Positions 17,054 through 25,324 of a stretch of 64,000 nucleotides of DNA are shown one piece after another; the first letter of the stretch is position 1, and every line of letters starts with the position of its first letter. The stretch comes from Terriglobus sp965276945. GTDB lineage: Bacteria > Acidobacteriota > Terriglobia > Terriglobales > Acidobacteriaceae. The stretch lies in the NCBI GenBank assembly GCA_965276945.1, contig OZ255704.1, positions 682,001 to 746,000 of the forward strand, given 5' to 3'. The position numbers were made by a program, and so were the translations under genes. A model generated the notes under the pieces. The model saw only the letters and a program-made list of their open reading frames with translations, searched no databases and had not been told where the DNA came from.

Positions 17054-17650
17054 TTACTGCGTTTTGGAAGGTGAGGGCCGGCTTTTGCCGATCTTCGTCT
17101 TTTTTGCCGAGCCTGCTGCTGGTACTGCCTGCTGTGCGGCTGCCGCGTCCGCCTGCTGCTGCACCTGCGCCTGTAGAGCAGCCGTGTGCCTCTCCTGTGT
17201 ACGCGCCGCCGCCAGCAAGGCATCCCCCAGGTCGCGGCGCGCATTGTCCAGCAGCGTGGCCGACTGATCCAGCGCGGTGCTCTGATCGCGGGGCGCACTC
17301 GTGTGCGCAACCATCGTCACCCGCAACAGCACGCTGTATAGCGCGTCCACATTCAGCAGCACCGGCAATGAAGCCGATGCGGAGTCCGGTGCCGCATCGG
17401 CTGCCGCAAGCAACGGCGGCAACGTGTTCTCAATATCCTTCTGCATCGACGCAAGATAGCCATCAACTTCCTCACGCATGGCATTCGACCCCTTCCACCG
17501 GTTCAGGTCAACGGCGCTGCCCGCGCGTGCCACGCTGTCGATGGCCGGCTGCAGCAGGGAAGAGGGCTTCTGTGTTGCAGTTTGCGGTTGCTGCGCCATA
17601 CCCGCCGCGCACGCACATAGTGAGAGAAGAAAAAGATACAGGCGATACAT
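17054..17650 (-). CDS. Exported Ala/Gln-rich protein, unknown function
   Basis: I do not recognise this protein. A signal peptide (YRLYLFLLSLCACAAGMA, cleavage before QQPQ) is followed by a largely helical mature region with no cysteines. The sequence is rich in Ala, Gln, Asp and Leu and ends in a Lys/Ser/Pro tail. It probably forms helices or a coiled coil in the periplasm. The start is set at ATG 17650, six bases after GGAG; the ATG at 17656 abuts that site. Upstream on the same strand is the bactofilin gene, but a terminator-like hairpin separates them. Confidence 0.7.
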   Translation of the reverse strand: MYRLYLFLLSLCACAAGMAQQPQTATQKPSSLLQPAIDSVARAGSAVDLNRWKGSNAMREEVDGYLASMQKDIENTLPPLLAAADAAPDSASASLPVLLNVDALYSVLLRVTMVAHTSAPRDQSTALDQSATLLDNARRDLGDALLAAARTQERHTAALQAQVQQQADAAAAQQAVPAAGSAKKTKIGKSRPSPSKTQ

Positions 17651-17737
17651 GTACATCTCCGGGCCAAAATCAGCCTCATCGAGTTATACGCGCCTGATTG
17701 AATCCAAGACTCGTTCGCTGTCCAGCACAAAGCAAAA

Positions 17738-17759
17738 TGCCCCAGCAAACGCTGAGGCA
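17738..17759 (-). terminator. Rho-independent terminator of bactofilin gene
   Basis: Read on the minus strand, TGCCTCAGC and GCTGGGGCA form a 9-bp stem with one G-T pair and a 4-base loop. It is followed by TTTTG and a further T-rich stretch. It lies 21 bases after the bactofilin stop at 17781. Confidence 0.65.
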
Positions 17760-17780
17760 CTGCTCGACCAGTGGAACGTT

Positions 17781-18311
17781 CTACGAAGCTGATTCGACAG
17801 CAACCAATTGCGCCTGCTCGGTGGGAACGCCACCTTTGCTATCGCCTGGCTTGCGAATGTCGATACCGCCCTTAAAGAACGCGCCGTCTTCAATGGAGAT
17901 CCGTGCAGCCACCACATCGCCGGTCAGTGAGCCTTCGCTGCGTATATCGATCCGGTCGCTGGCCATGCAGTTACCGCGCACCTTGCCCAGCACCACAATC
18001 TCGCGCGCGGAGATATTGGCGGCTACCTGGCCGTTGCGACCCACGGTGACACGATTGCCAGGCAGCGTAATTGTGCCTTCGATCCGGCCGTCAATGTAGA
18101 GAGATTCCGAGCCAGTGACTTCGCCCTTGATCATCAGGCTCTTGCCGATGGTGGCCTGCTCGCCGGTTGCGGTTGCCGCCTGAGGCGTGGCCGCGCGGCT
18201 GCTGGGCTGCTCATACGTTGGCGTGCCGACGGCGGTTGGGACGGCGGGGCGAACTGGTTCGGGAGTGGAGGGTGTGGCGTTACCGGAGCCGGGAGTGTTG
18301 GGTTTCCACAT
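17781..18311 (-). CDS. Bactofilin (polymer-forming cytoskeletal protein)
   Basis: Self-assembling cytoskeletal scaffold of the bactofilin family. The right-handed beta-helix core spans about residues 50-155: ATIGKSLMIKGEVTGSESLY, IDGRIEGTITLPGNRVTVGR, GQVAANISAREIVVLGKVRG and so on, with the regular spacing of beta-helix rungs. It is flanked by a Pro/Thr/Ala-rich N-terminal arm of about 50 residues and a short C-terminal tail, as usual. No membrane span. Bactofilins commonly place cell-wall enzymes or polysaccharide export machinery; no partner gene is adjacent. Confidence 0.92.
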   Translation of the reverse strand: MWKPNTPGSGNATPSTPEPVRPAVPTAVGTPTYEQPSSRAATPQAATATGEQATIGKSLMIKGEVTGSESLYIDGRIEGTITLPGNRVTVGRNGQVAANISAREIVVLGKVRGNCMASDRIDIRSEGSLTGDVVAARISIEDGAFFKGGIDIRKPGDSKGGVPTEQAQLVAVESAS

Positions 18312-18551
18312 GAGCTTCTTGAATGTCCTTTCGGCTGGGAATCGCCGCGCGGGTCAGACTGAAAACTTGCCTGTCCATTGCGCAGAGATGTCCTGCGAGC
18401 ATCTTATCCTGCTCGGGCACATTCAGAATCTGCCCAGTAGCGGAAATCTCTTCCATGTGTGCCGGAATCGAGGTCGATACGCGAAGATATCTTCGCTCCC
18501 GGTAAACGGCACGTTGCGTTTGCAGGGGCGTACGGGTTAGTCTCACCGCGT

Positions 18552-19244
18552 ATGCGTCTCCCCCGCGCGTTCTGCCTTGCAGTTCTCCTTTTGCTTTCTG
18601 CCGCTGCGTTTGCCGCGCCGAAGGTCCACACCGTTACGCTTGGGCCGGTGCGGCGCGTACCGTATGTTGCCGCCGATGTGGCACGCGAGGCCAAGGAAGA
18701 CGAGGCCAGCACATTACGCGTGCGCGGCCTGTACGTCGATGAAAAATTGAAAGAGTGGACCACGGGCGATCAGCACGATGTGACGGACCGCAGCTTTGTA
18801 ACGCGGCGCGTTCTGCACATCAACGATGCGTTGTCCGGCGAGAAGACGGGCCGGTGGGTATGGCAACCTGGGCCGTGGTTGCTGGTGGATCGCGTGTCCG
18901 GCCGAGTCGCCGCCCTGCATCTCCCCGATTTTGACAGCAGCATCAGTGACGCGGTCTGGTACCGCGATTATGCGGCCTATTGCGGCATCCACTCCACGGG
19001 GAAGGGAAGCGCGCTGACTGCCGAAGTATGGCAGATTGGCGCGCGGCGCCCGGCGTTGCAAAAGGGTATTGGAGCATGGCCCCAACCGGAGCGAATTCGC
19101 CCCGTGTGCGCCCCCGCCGTGTGGCAGCGTGAACCCATGCGTGTGACCGTGCGGGCCGCCGGGAGCGAACCGCGAGTCTTCGATGTTGTCGGGACCTCGT
19201 CGCTGCTGGTGGAGGATGGAGATGGCGGTGACGACGATAACTGA
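18552..19244 (+). CDS. Exported protein of unknown function
   Basis: Not recognised. Residues 1-21 form a clear signal peptide (LPRAFCLAVLLLLSAAAFAA), and the mature part has about 209 residues. It contains a pair of cysteines (in YCGIHS and RPVCAP) that could form a disulphide. The end is acidic (EDGDGGDDDN). It mixes beta-prone stretches such as WVWQPGPWLLVDRVSGRVAA. No catalytic motif is visible. The start at 18552 puts the signal peptide first; the frame is open to 18459 but that extension is hydrophilic and overlaps the region upstream of bactofilin. Confidence 0.68.
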   Translation: MRLPRAFCLAVLLLLSAAAFAAPKVHTVTLGPVRRVPYVAADVAREAKEDEASTLRVRGLYVDEKLKEWTTGDQHDVTDRSFVTRRVLHINDALSGEKTGRWVWQPGPWLLVDRVSGRVAALHLPDFDSSISDAVWYRDYAAYCGIHSTGKGSALTAEVWQIGARRPALQKGIGAWPQPERIRPVCAPAVWQREPMRVTVRAAGSEPRVFDVVGTSSLLVEDGDGGDDDN

Positions 19245-19256
19245 TGGCAAGACAAA

Positions 19257-19277
19257 GGCCGGTGCATGGCACCGGCC
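19257..19277. terminator. Hairpin between convergent genes
   Basis: GGCCGGTGC and GCACCGGCC form a perfect 9-bp stem around a 3-base loop. It sits in the 62-base gap between the exported protein ending at 19244 (plus) and the Gly/Tyr-rich protein ending at 19307 (minus), the expected place for a shared terminator. No strong T-run is seen. Confidence 0.6.
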
Positions 19278-19306
19278 CTGAACGTCCCTCTTGGCTCTGG
19301 GGTAGC

Positions 19307-19630
19307 TTACCGGCGATATCCGCCGCGACCCACGAAGCCGTGAGGTCCACCCGCGTAGCCGCGGCCGTAGTATCCCCCACGGTAGTAGCCATCGTAGTAC
19401 GGACGCCCATAGAAGGCGGGATAGCCCGGACCATAGTAGGGATACCCGTACGCGTACGGATAAGGCCGGACGTATCGCGGACCATAGTATCCACCGCCGT
19501 ACACCGGTCCGCCGATGCTGATGCCCACGCCGAAGCGCTGTGCTTCAGCCTTGTGCGGTGCGGCTAAGAGCAGCGCACCCGCAAGTGCCGCGCCCGTCAT
19601 CCACTTCGAAAGTACCTGTGTGATCTTCAT
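19307..19630 (-). CDS. Exported Gly/Tyr-rich small protein
   Basis: Protein of 107 residues with a signal peptide ending AEA before QRFGVG. The mature 76 residues are mostly Gly, Tyr, Pro and Arg in repeats such as GGGYYGPRY, YPYAYGYPYYGPGYP and GYYRGGYYGRGY. Such composition suggests an unstructured or fibrous surface component. Comparable short Gly/Tyr-rich exported proteins are common in proteobacteria and acidobacteria but I know of no assigned function. The gene is monocistronic as far as can be seen. Confidence 0.7.
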   Translation of the reverse strand: MKITQVLSKWMTGAALAGALLLAAPHKAEAQRFGVGISIGGPVYGGGYYGPRYVRPYPYAYGYPYYGPGYPAFYGRPYYDGYYRGGYYGRGYAGGPHGFVGRGGYRR

Positions 19631-19687
19631 CGTTGTACCCTCCCAACGTGCACTAGGAATAACCCGCGGATATCGAAAGTGTTGCGT

Positions 19688-21163
19688 TTAAGCAGCCGCA
19701 GATTTAGAAAGCTGCTGCTGAGCCGACTCGATTGCGCGAGCAACACGCATCAAGTTGCCTTCCTGAAAATGCCCGGCCAGAACCTGCACGCCGATTGGCA
19801 ACCCACCGGCAGTCTCTCCAGCAGGCACGCTGATACCGCAGATACCCGCCAGTGACGCCGCCACCGTGTAGATATCCGCAAGATACATGCTGATGGGATC
19901 GTCTGCCTTTTCACCCAGCTTCCAGGGAGGCGTAGGAGTCATGGGCGTCACGATGGCGTCCACCTGCGCGAAGGCGGCCAGGAAGTCGCGGGCAATCAGT
20001 GTTCGCACCTGCTGCGCCTTTCGATAGAACGCGTCATAGTAGCCCGCGCTGAGAGAGTAGGTCCCCAGCAGGATGCGGCGTTTCACCTCGGCTCCAAAGC
20101 CTTCTTCGCGGCTCTCGCGGAAGAGCGCGGCAAGATTCTTCGGGTTCGGTGTGCGGTGGCCGTAGCGCACGCCGTCAAAGCGGGAAAGATTGCTGGACGC
20201 TTCCGCCGTGGCCAGAACGTAGTAGGTGGGAACCGCGTACTCGGTATGCGGCAGGCTAAGGTGGTGCACTGTGCAGCCCTTCCCTTCGAGATTCCTGACA
20301 ACCTTTTCGACGGCAGCGCGGATTTCGGGATCGAGACCTTCGGCGAAATACTCCTTCGGAAGTCCAATACGCATGCCTTCCACCGGCAGCCTTGAGGCCG
20401 CTACGTAGTCTTCCACCGGCACCGCTGCCGAGGTGGCGTCCATGCTGTCCTGCCCGGCAAGCACGCCCAGCAACGTGGCTGCATCCTCCACGGTGTTTGT
20501 AAAGGGTCCCACGCGATCCAGGGAACTGGCAAAGGCGATCAGGCCGTAGCGCGAGATGCGTCCGTATGTGGGCAGCACGCCGACGACGCCGCAGAAGGCT
20601 GCCGGCTGGCGGATTGAACCTCCAGTGTCCGTGCCCAGAGAGGCGGCGCAAAAGCCTGCCGCAACCGCGGCCGCAGACCCGCCAGAAGACCCACCAGGCA
20701 CGCGGTCCAGCGCGCGCGGGTTGCGCACCGGCCCATAGGCGGAGTTCTCGTTCGAGGACCCCATCGCGAATTCGTCGCAATTCAGCTTGCCCAGCAGCAC
20801 GGCACCGGCGGCGTCCAGCCGGACGACGGCAGTGGCATCGTACGGTGGATGGTAGCCCTTCAGGATGGCGGAACCTGCGGTTGCTGGCGCGCCACGCATC
20901 ACCAGGACATCCTTAACGCCAGTCGGCACGCCAGCAAGCGGCGGCAGCGGGTCGCCTTTTCGGGCAAGTTCATCAATGGCGGAGGCCTGCGCCAGACCGC
21001 GTTCTTCTGAGAGCGAGAGAAAGCTGTTGATCTCCTCGCCCGCGATCTGGTCCTGCATGCGGATGCGCTGGAAATGCGCTTCAGCGAGCGCCGTCGCGGT
21101 GGTACTGCCAGCTTGCAACGCCGCGCGAATGCCCGAAATGGAACGGAGGTCCGTGTTCATCAT
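19688..21163 (-). CDS. gatA: Asp-tRNA(Asn)/Glu-tRNA(Gln) amidotransferase subunit A
   Basis: Amidase subunit of GatCAB, releasing ammonia from glutamine to amidate misacylated Glu-tRNA(Gln) or Asp-tRNA(Asn). The amidase signature PGGSSGGSAAAVAAG is clear. By comparison with known GatA the Ser-cisSer-Lys triad should be about Lys84 (TGVKD), Ser159 (GGSSGG) and Ser183 (DTGGS). The product has 491 residues, the normal size. Of the in-frame starts TTG 21166, ATG 21163 and ATG 21160, I prefer the first ATG. It lies 106 bases downstream of gatC on the same strand, an unusually wide gap that contains a parS palindrome. gatB is not in the window. Confidence 0.95.
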   Translation of the reverse strand: MMNTDLRSISGIRAALQAGSTTATALAEAHFQRIRMQDQIAGEEINSFLSLSEERGLAQASAIDELARKGDPLPPLAGVPTGVKDVLVMRGAPATAGSAILKGYHPPYDATAVVRLDAAGAVLLGKLNCDEFAMGSSNENSAYGPVRNPRALDRVPGGSSGGSAAAVAAGFCAASLGTDTGGSIRQPAAFCGVVGVLPTYGRISRYGLIAFASSLDRVGPFTNTVEDAATLLGVLAGQDSMDATSAAVPVEDYVAASRLPVEGMRIGLPKEYFAEGLDPEIRAAVEKVVRNLEGKGCTVHHLSLPHTEYAVPTYYVLATAEASSNLSRFDGVRYGHRTPNPKNLAALFRESREEGFGAEVKRRILLGTYSLSAGYYDAFYRKAQQVRTLIARDFLAAFAQVDAIVTPMTPTPPWKLGEKADDPISMYLADIYTVAASLAGICGISVPAGETAGGLPIGVQVLAGHFQEGNLMRVARAIESAQQQLSKSAAA

Positions 21164-21207
21164 CAATTTTCTTCAGAAACCTGTCGTGTTTTTCCTGGCT
21201 TGGCCAA

Positions 21208-21223
21208 TGTTTCACGTGAAACA
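21208..21223. promoter_or_regulatory. parS: parS centromere site (ParB/Spo0J binding)
   Basis: TGTTTCACGTGAAACA is a perfect 16-base palindrome identical to the consensus recognised by chromosomal ParB proteins. The dyad extends two bases further on each side to AATGTTTCACGTGAAACATT (21206-21225). It lies in the gatC-gatA gap, which is wider than expected inside an operon. parS sites usually cluster near the replication origin. parA and parB are not in this window. Confidence 0.85.
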
Positions 21224-21269
21224 TTCTGGCGGCTGCTTTGCCCTATTCTCATTCCGTCGAGATTGGCCA

Positions 21270-21644
21270 TCAACGCTCAATCACCTTTGGCACCTTGAAG
21301 AAGCGGCCATCGGTCTCGGGTGCCTCCTCCATTACGGCAGCGCGTTCCACGGAGGGCTTTGGCGTGTCGGGCCGCAGACTCACTCCCGCGGGTGCGGCCT
21401 CGGCCGCGAGCAATTGACTGACCTGCGCCATGGGAGGCACATCCGTCGTGTCCAAGGCACTCAGCGAGGCAATATGCTCCAGGATGGCGTTCAGGTCGCG
21501 CCGCATGCGCGGTTCCTCTTCGGCGGTGAGCTGCAGGTGAGCCAGTGCCGCGACATGGCGGACATCGTCCAGCGTGACCGCTGCGCTGGCCAGATGCGGT
21601 GTTGCCGCTTGTGCTTCATTCGGATCCGTGGGAGTTTGTGTCAT
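21270..21644 (-). CDS. gatC: Asp-tRNA(Asn)/Glu-tRNA(Gln) amidotransferase subunit C
   Basis: Small stabilising subunit of GatCAB. VTLDDVRHVAALAHLQLTAEE is the characteristic start, followed by DLNAILEHIASLSALDTTDV and the Pro-rich loop that wraps around GatA; the ending GRFFKVPKVIE is typical. An N-terminal extension of about 22 residues precedes the domain (124 residues in total, against about 95 usually). Its ATG overlaps the stop of the upstream DUF721 gene as ATGA, so the two are translationally coupled. Confidence 0.93.
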   Translation of the reverse strand: MTQTPTDPNEAQAATPHLASAAVTLDDVRHVAALAHLQLTAEEEPRMRRDLNAILEHIASLSALDTTDVPPMAQVSQLLAAEAAPAGVSLRPDTPKPSVERAAVMEEAPETDGRFFKVPKVIER

Positions 21645-21952
21645 GTATGCCTATTGCTCTCGCGCCGCGCTACTTCTAAGGGCGACAGGAAGAGTATAGC
21701 GGTGAGCGGAACGCGGCTGATGCGGGCGAGCTCCGCCTCCAACTGCGGAGCGGAGGAGCGCAACTGATGCTGCCAGGCAGCATCGGGGACGGTGACAATC
21801 ACGGTGCTACTTTCCCACCCAGTAACGATAGAGCGCTCAGAGATGGCGTGGCCTGCGGCGACGGGCCACGCCGCCGCTAAACGGTCCAGGGGAGAAAGGC
21901 TGTCAAGCGATTTTGCCAGGGTAGTCCGGAGAAGATTCTGGATAGCTTGCAT
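21641..21952 (-). CDS. DUF721 / DciA-like protein
   Basis: A 103-residue DUF721-type protein. Some family members (DciA) load the replicative helicase DnaB in bacteria lacking DnaC/DnaI. The pattern LDRLAAAWPVAAGHAISERS followed by TVIVTVPDAAWQHQLR and a terminal helix matches the KH-like DUF721 fold. The start at 21952 has an excellent site, GGAAGGAGG, 8 bases upstream. The frame stays open far upstream but that part lies over the kaiC-like gene. The helicase-loader role is inferred from family membership only. Its place beside gatCA and parS fits an origin-proximal housekeeping region. Confidence 0.82.
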   Translation of the reverse strand: MQAIQNLLRTTLAKSLDSLSPLDRLAAAWPVAAGHAISERSIVTGWESSTVIVTVPDAAWQHQLRSSAPQLEAELARISRVPLTAILFLSPLEVARRESNRHT

Positions 21953-22162
21953 ACGGAAGTCCTCCTTCCAGTAAAGGCTAGCCCCAAACCTGCTTGGATG
22001 CACAGGCTTCGGATGCCGTCGTTTACAGCCCTTCTCCTCACCAACTTTAAGTACAGGAAATTGGGAGCGCTCGCAAAGGCACAACGCGATCAGGCAACAG
22101 GACAAGGTCCATTGGAAAGCGAATTTGGGTCTAGACGCATCACAAAGCACGGCTCGCCAGTG

Positions 22163-22190
22163 TTGCCCGGTCCTGAAACCGGCATATCCT
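22163..22190 (+). promoter_or_regulatory. Possible promoter of kaiC-like gene
   Basis: TTGCCC (22163-22168) and TATCCT (22185-22190) are 16 bases apart, and the -10 ends 9 bases before the ATG at 22200. A transcript would have almost no leader. No Shine-Dalgarno sequence is present. The rest of the divergent gap 21953-22162 shows nothing clear. Confidence 0.35.
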
Positions 22191-22199
22191 TTAAAAGAA

Positions 22200-23687
22200 A
22201 TGAAAAAAAATGTTGAGACCGCCCGGATTGACACTGGTGTAAGTGGATTGAATGACATCCTGTCCGGTGGTCTGCCATCTGGCCAGATGTATCTGCTTGA
22301 GGGTATACCGGGCACCGGGAAGACGACCCTTGCCTTGCAGTTTATTCGCACGGCGATCCTGGCCGGTGAGAAAGCACTGTATATCACGCTGTCTGAATCG
22401 AAACGAGAGCTGGAAGCCTCCGCCCGTTCGCATGGATGGCGCAACGATGAACTAGCCATTGCCGAGTTTGTTCCTGACGAGGCCAGCCTCAGCGCGGAGC
22501 AGCAGTACACCGTCTTCCATCCCAGCGAAGTGGAACTGGCCAGCACCATCAAAAGGCTTACGGAGTTCATTGATACCGTCAAGCAGGCTCGCCTGGTCAT
22601 TGATTCACTTTCCGAACTCAGACTTCTGGCTGCGGATACCATGCGCTACCGGCGGCAACTGCTGGCCCTGAAGCAGTTTTTCGCTGGACGTGACACGACG
22701 GTATTACTGCTTGACGACCGGTCCGGCGAAGGCAGTGACATGCAGCTTCAGAGTATCGCCCACGGGGTCATCCGGTTGGACAAAGTACCGCGAAGATACG
22801 GCGCGAACCGGCGCCAGGTGGAAATTCTGAAACTGCGTGGCAGTTCATTCCGCGAAGGTTTTCACGACTACACAATTGAGACGGGAGGCCTGCGAATCTA
22901 TCCTCGCCTCGTTGCAAATGAACATGAGGGTAAGTTCAAGGATGAGCGGGTCAAAAGCGGCATCGACGCCTTAGACGCGATGTTTGGCGGCGGGATCAGC
23001 CGGGGATCGTCTACCCTCCTTATCGGTCCAACCGGTGCGGGAAAATCCACCACGGCCATTCAATACGCGTATGCTGCCGCAAAGCGCGGAGAGCGAGCTA
23101 TCGTCTACTCCTTCGATGAAGTGCTTCGGACGGCAATCGAACGTGCAGAAGCCCTTGGAATCCACGTCCGGGCAGAGTTGGAGAAGGGCACGCTGTCGAT
23201 GTCGCAGATCGATCCGGCGGAACTTTCACCGGGCGAATTTATCTGGCAGATACGGAATGACGTCGAAGAGAAAAATACCAAGCTGGTTGTTATCGACAGC
23301 CTAAATGGCCTCCTGAACGCCATGCCTGGCGAAAAGGATCTGATTCTTCAATTGCATGAGCTGATTGCATATCTAGATCAGAAAGGCGTCGTCACCTTTC
23401 TGATCCTCACCCAGCACGGTCTGGTGGGCAGTACGCATGCCGAAATCGATGTCAGCTACCTTGCGGACACAGTGCTTGTCCTGCGGTATTTCGAAGCAGA
23501 GGGCAAAATTCGGCAGGTCATCTCGGTGTTGAAGCAGAGAGTTGGACAGCATGAACGGACCCTGCGCGAGTTCAAGGTGAATGAGTCTGGCATTTCGGTA
23601 GGAGAACCCCTCAGGAACTTGCGAGGCATTCTCACCGGCGTCCCGGAAATTATGGGCGCTCCGGCCCACAACAAGGACGAGGCTTGA
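22200..23687 (+). CDS. KaiC-like double RecA-domain ATPase
   Basis: Tandem KaiC-type ATPase of 495 residues. Domain I has Walker A GIPGTGKT (35-42), catalytic-type TLSESKRE (64-71) and Walker B RLVIDSLSEL. Domain II has Walker A GPTGAGKS (276-283), SFDE (304-307) and Walker B KLVVIDSLNG. It has the two-domain layout of cyanobacterial KaiC, but no kaiA or kaiB is nearby. Non-circadian relatives act as signalling or stress ATPases, often beside histidine kinases. Here the stop overlaps the start of a histidine kinase gene, so the pair is translationally coupled and probably one signalling unit. Confidence 0.9.
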   Translation: MKKNVETARIDTGVSGLNDILSGGLPSGQMYLLEGIPGTGKTTLALQFIRTAILAGEKALYITLSESKRELEASARSHGWRNDELAIAEFVPDEASLSAEQQYTVFHPSEVELASTIKRLTEFIDTVKQARLVIDSLSELRLLAADTMRYRRQLLALKQFFAGRDTTVLLLDDRSGEGSDMQLQSIAHGVIRLDKVPRRYGANRRQVEILKLRGSSFREGFHDYTIETGGLRIYPRLVANEHEGKFKDERVKSGIDALDAMFGGGISRGSSTLLIGPTGAGKSTTAIQYAYAAAKRGERAIVYSFDEVLRTAIERAEALGIHVRAELEKGTLSMSQIDPAELSPGEFIWQIRNDVEEKNTKLVVIDSLNGLLNAMPGEKDLILQLHELIAYLDQKGVVTFLILTQHGLVGSTHAEIDVSYLADTVLVLRYFEAEGKIRQVISVLKQRVGQHERTLREFKVNESGISVGEPLRNLRGILTGVPEIMGAPAHNKDEA

Positions 23688-25231
23688 GCGTGAGTCTGTG
23701 CGTCCGTGTGATCGCGCCCACTGGGCGCGACTCGGAGTTAATCGTTAACGTGCTACAGCAGCACGGAGTTGCTGCCATTAACAGTACACTCGACGACCTC
23801 CTTACGAATCTGCGGAAGGATACGCTGTTAGGGCCGTTGTTGATCGCTGAAGAAGCGCTCAACGCGTCAGCGATCCAGGAACTGAGCCGCTACGTACATC
23901 ACCAGCCGTCCTGGTCCGACCTTCCCATACTGATCCTCACGGCCAGCGGACGGGAGGCGCTGAATGCTTCATCATTGCAAGCAGACCGGCTGCCGCTCGG
24001 CTCCCCTGTACTTCTGGAACGCCCTATCCGGACGGCAACACTGGTGAGCAGCGTCCAGGCTGCCCTGCGCGCCAGGACACGGCAATACGAGATCCGGAAC
24101 GTTGTCTCTGAGCTGAAGGATGAGCGCGAGCTGTTGCAAGCCATGCTTGATAGCTTGCCTGTCGGTGTGGTGTTCGCGAAGGCTTCAGGGGAGATCGTCA
24201 GGGGTAATCGGCGATTGGAATCGATTGTGCGTCATCCTCTCATCACCAGCCCGGACATCGAAAGTCACGGGCAGTGGGTGGCATACCATGCAGACGGACG
24301 GCGTGTCGCTGGGAATGAGTTTCCGCTGGGCCGGGTCCTCAAAAGTGGCCGGGCATTACCCCCTGAGGAGTACCTCTACGAGCGCGGCGATGGGACGCGA
24401 GCCTGGGTGAGTCTGGCAGCTGCTCCTGTTCTCAACGAGTTGGGCGAGGTGACGGGTGGAATCGTCGCTCTTTCCGACATCGATCAGCAGAAGCGATCAG
24501 AACTCGCCCTGATTCAGAGCGAAAAGCTAGCTGCGGTTGGCAGGCTGGCCGCTTCGATCTCACATGAGATCAACAACCCTCTTGAGGCGATCACGAACTT
24601 GCTCTACCTGGCACGCCAGGACAGAGGTTTGTCCGCTGAGGTGCGGGACTTTCTCGACACCGCCGATCAGGAACTCTCGCGTGTGTCGCAAATTGTGACG
24701 CACACTCTCCGGTTTCACCGCCAGTCGACAAATCAGACCGCTATCTCCGCAGAGGAACTCCTGGCTCCTGCATTAGGGCTGTACGCTGGCCGGATGCTCA
24801 ACTCCAACATCGACTTAGTGGTTCAACATCGCGCATCAGGCCTGGCCAGGTGCTACGAAGGCGAGATTCGTCAAGTGCTGAACAACCTCGTCGCAAATGC
24901 GATCGAGTCAATGAAGCTTGGTGGCCGGCTGCTTGTGCGAACGAGACGGTCGCGTTCCTGGAAGACCGGCCAGCAAGGTGTTCGCATCAGCATTGCAGAC
25001 ACTGGGCAAGGTATTGAACCAGGCGTTACCGCCCGTATCTTTGATGCCTTCTTTACGACCAAGGGACTGAATGGCACTGGGCTTGGACTCTGGATCTCAA
25101 TGGGAATTGTCTTAAAACACCACGGCTGTTTACAGGTCCGCTCCAGAGTGGGGACGGAGAAAAGCGGGACTGTTTTCAGCCTTCTTCTTCCAAGTGAACA
25201 TCTTGATCCCGTCAGTCCTGCTGTGGGGTAA
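23684..25231 (+). CDS. Histidine kinase with receiver-like and PAS domains
   Basis: Soluble sensor kinase of 515 residues. Residues 1-130 resemble a receiver-like domain, but no clear phosphoacceptor Asp/Lys set is visible, so it may be degenerate. A coiled coil (134-152) leads into a PAS-like domain (about 153-268). The H-box SISHEINNPLEAITNLL places the phospho-His at 294. The catalytic domain has NNLVANAIESM, DTGQGIEPG, FDAFFTTK and GTGLGLWIS. There are no membrane spans. Translation may begin at TTG 23684, overlapping the kaiC-like stop, or at GTG 23690, eight bases after GAGG. No response regulator is adjacent. Confidence 0.9.
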   Translation: MSVSLCVRVIAPTGRDSELIVNVLQQHGVAAINSTLDDLLTNLRKDTLLGPLLIAEEALNASAIQELSRYVHHQPSWSDLPILILTASGREALNASSLQADRLPLGSPVLLERPIRTATLVSSVQAALRARTRQYEIRNVVSELKDERELLQAMLDSLPVGVVFAKASGEIVRGNRRLESIVRHPLITSPDIESHGQWVAYHADGRRVAGNEFPLGRVLKSGRALPPEEYLYERGDGTRAWVSLAAAPVLNELGEVTGGIVALSDIDQQKRSELALIQSEKLAAVGRLAASISHEINNPLEAITNLLYLARQDRGLSAEVRDFLDTADQELSRVSQIVTHTLRFHRQSTNQTAISAEELLAPALGLYAGRMLNSNIDLVVQHRASGLARCYEGEIRQVLNNLVANAIESMKLGGRLLVRTRRSRSWKTGQQGVRISIADTGQGIEPGVTARIFDAFFTTKGLNGTGLGLWISMGIVLKHHGCLQVRSRVGTEKSGTVFSLLLPSEHLDPVSPAVG

Positions 25232-25324
25232 ATACAACCTGCACCAAGTGATTGCAGCCGTGCCACACGATTTACAAATGGTTGCGCCAGGTTGATGATA
25301 TTGCATTCGTAATACTATCGAAGA

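Noticed and set aside
21953..22642. N-terminal extension of the DUF721 gene
   Set aside because: The frame is open for 230 more codons but runs antisense to the kaiC-like gene, and the perfect GGAAGGAGG site fixes the start at 21952.
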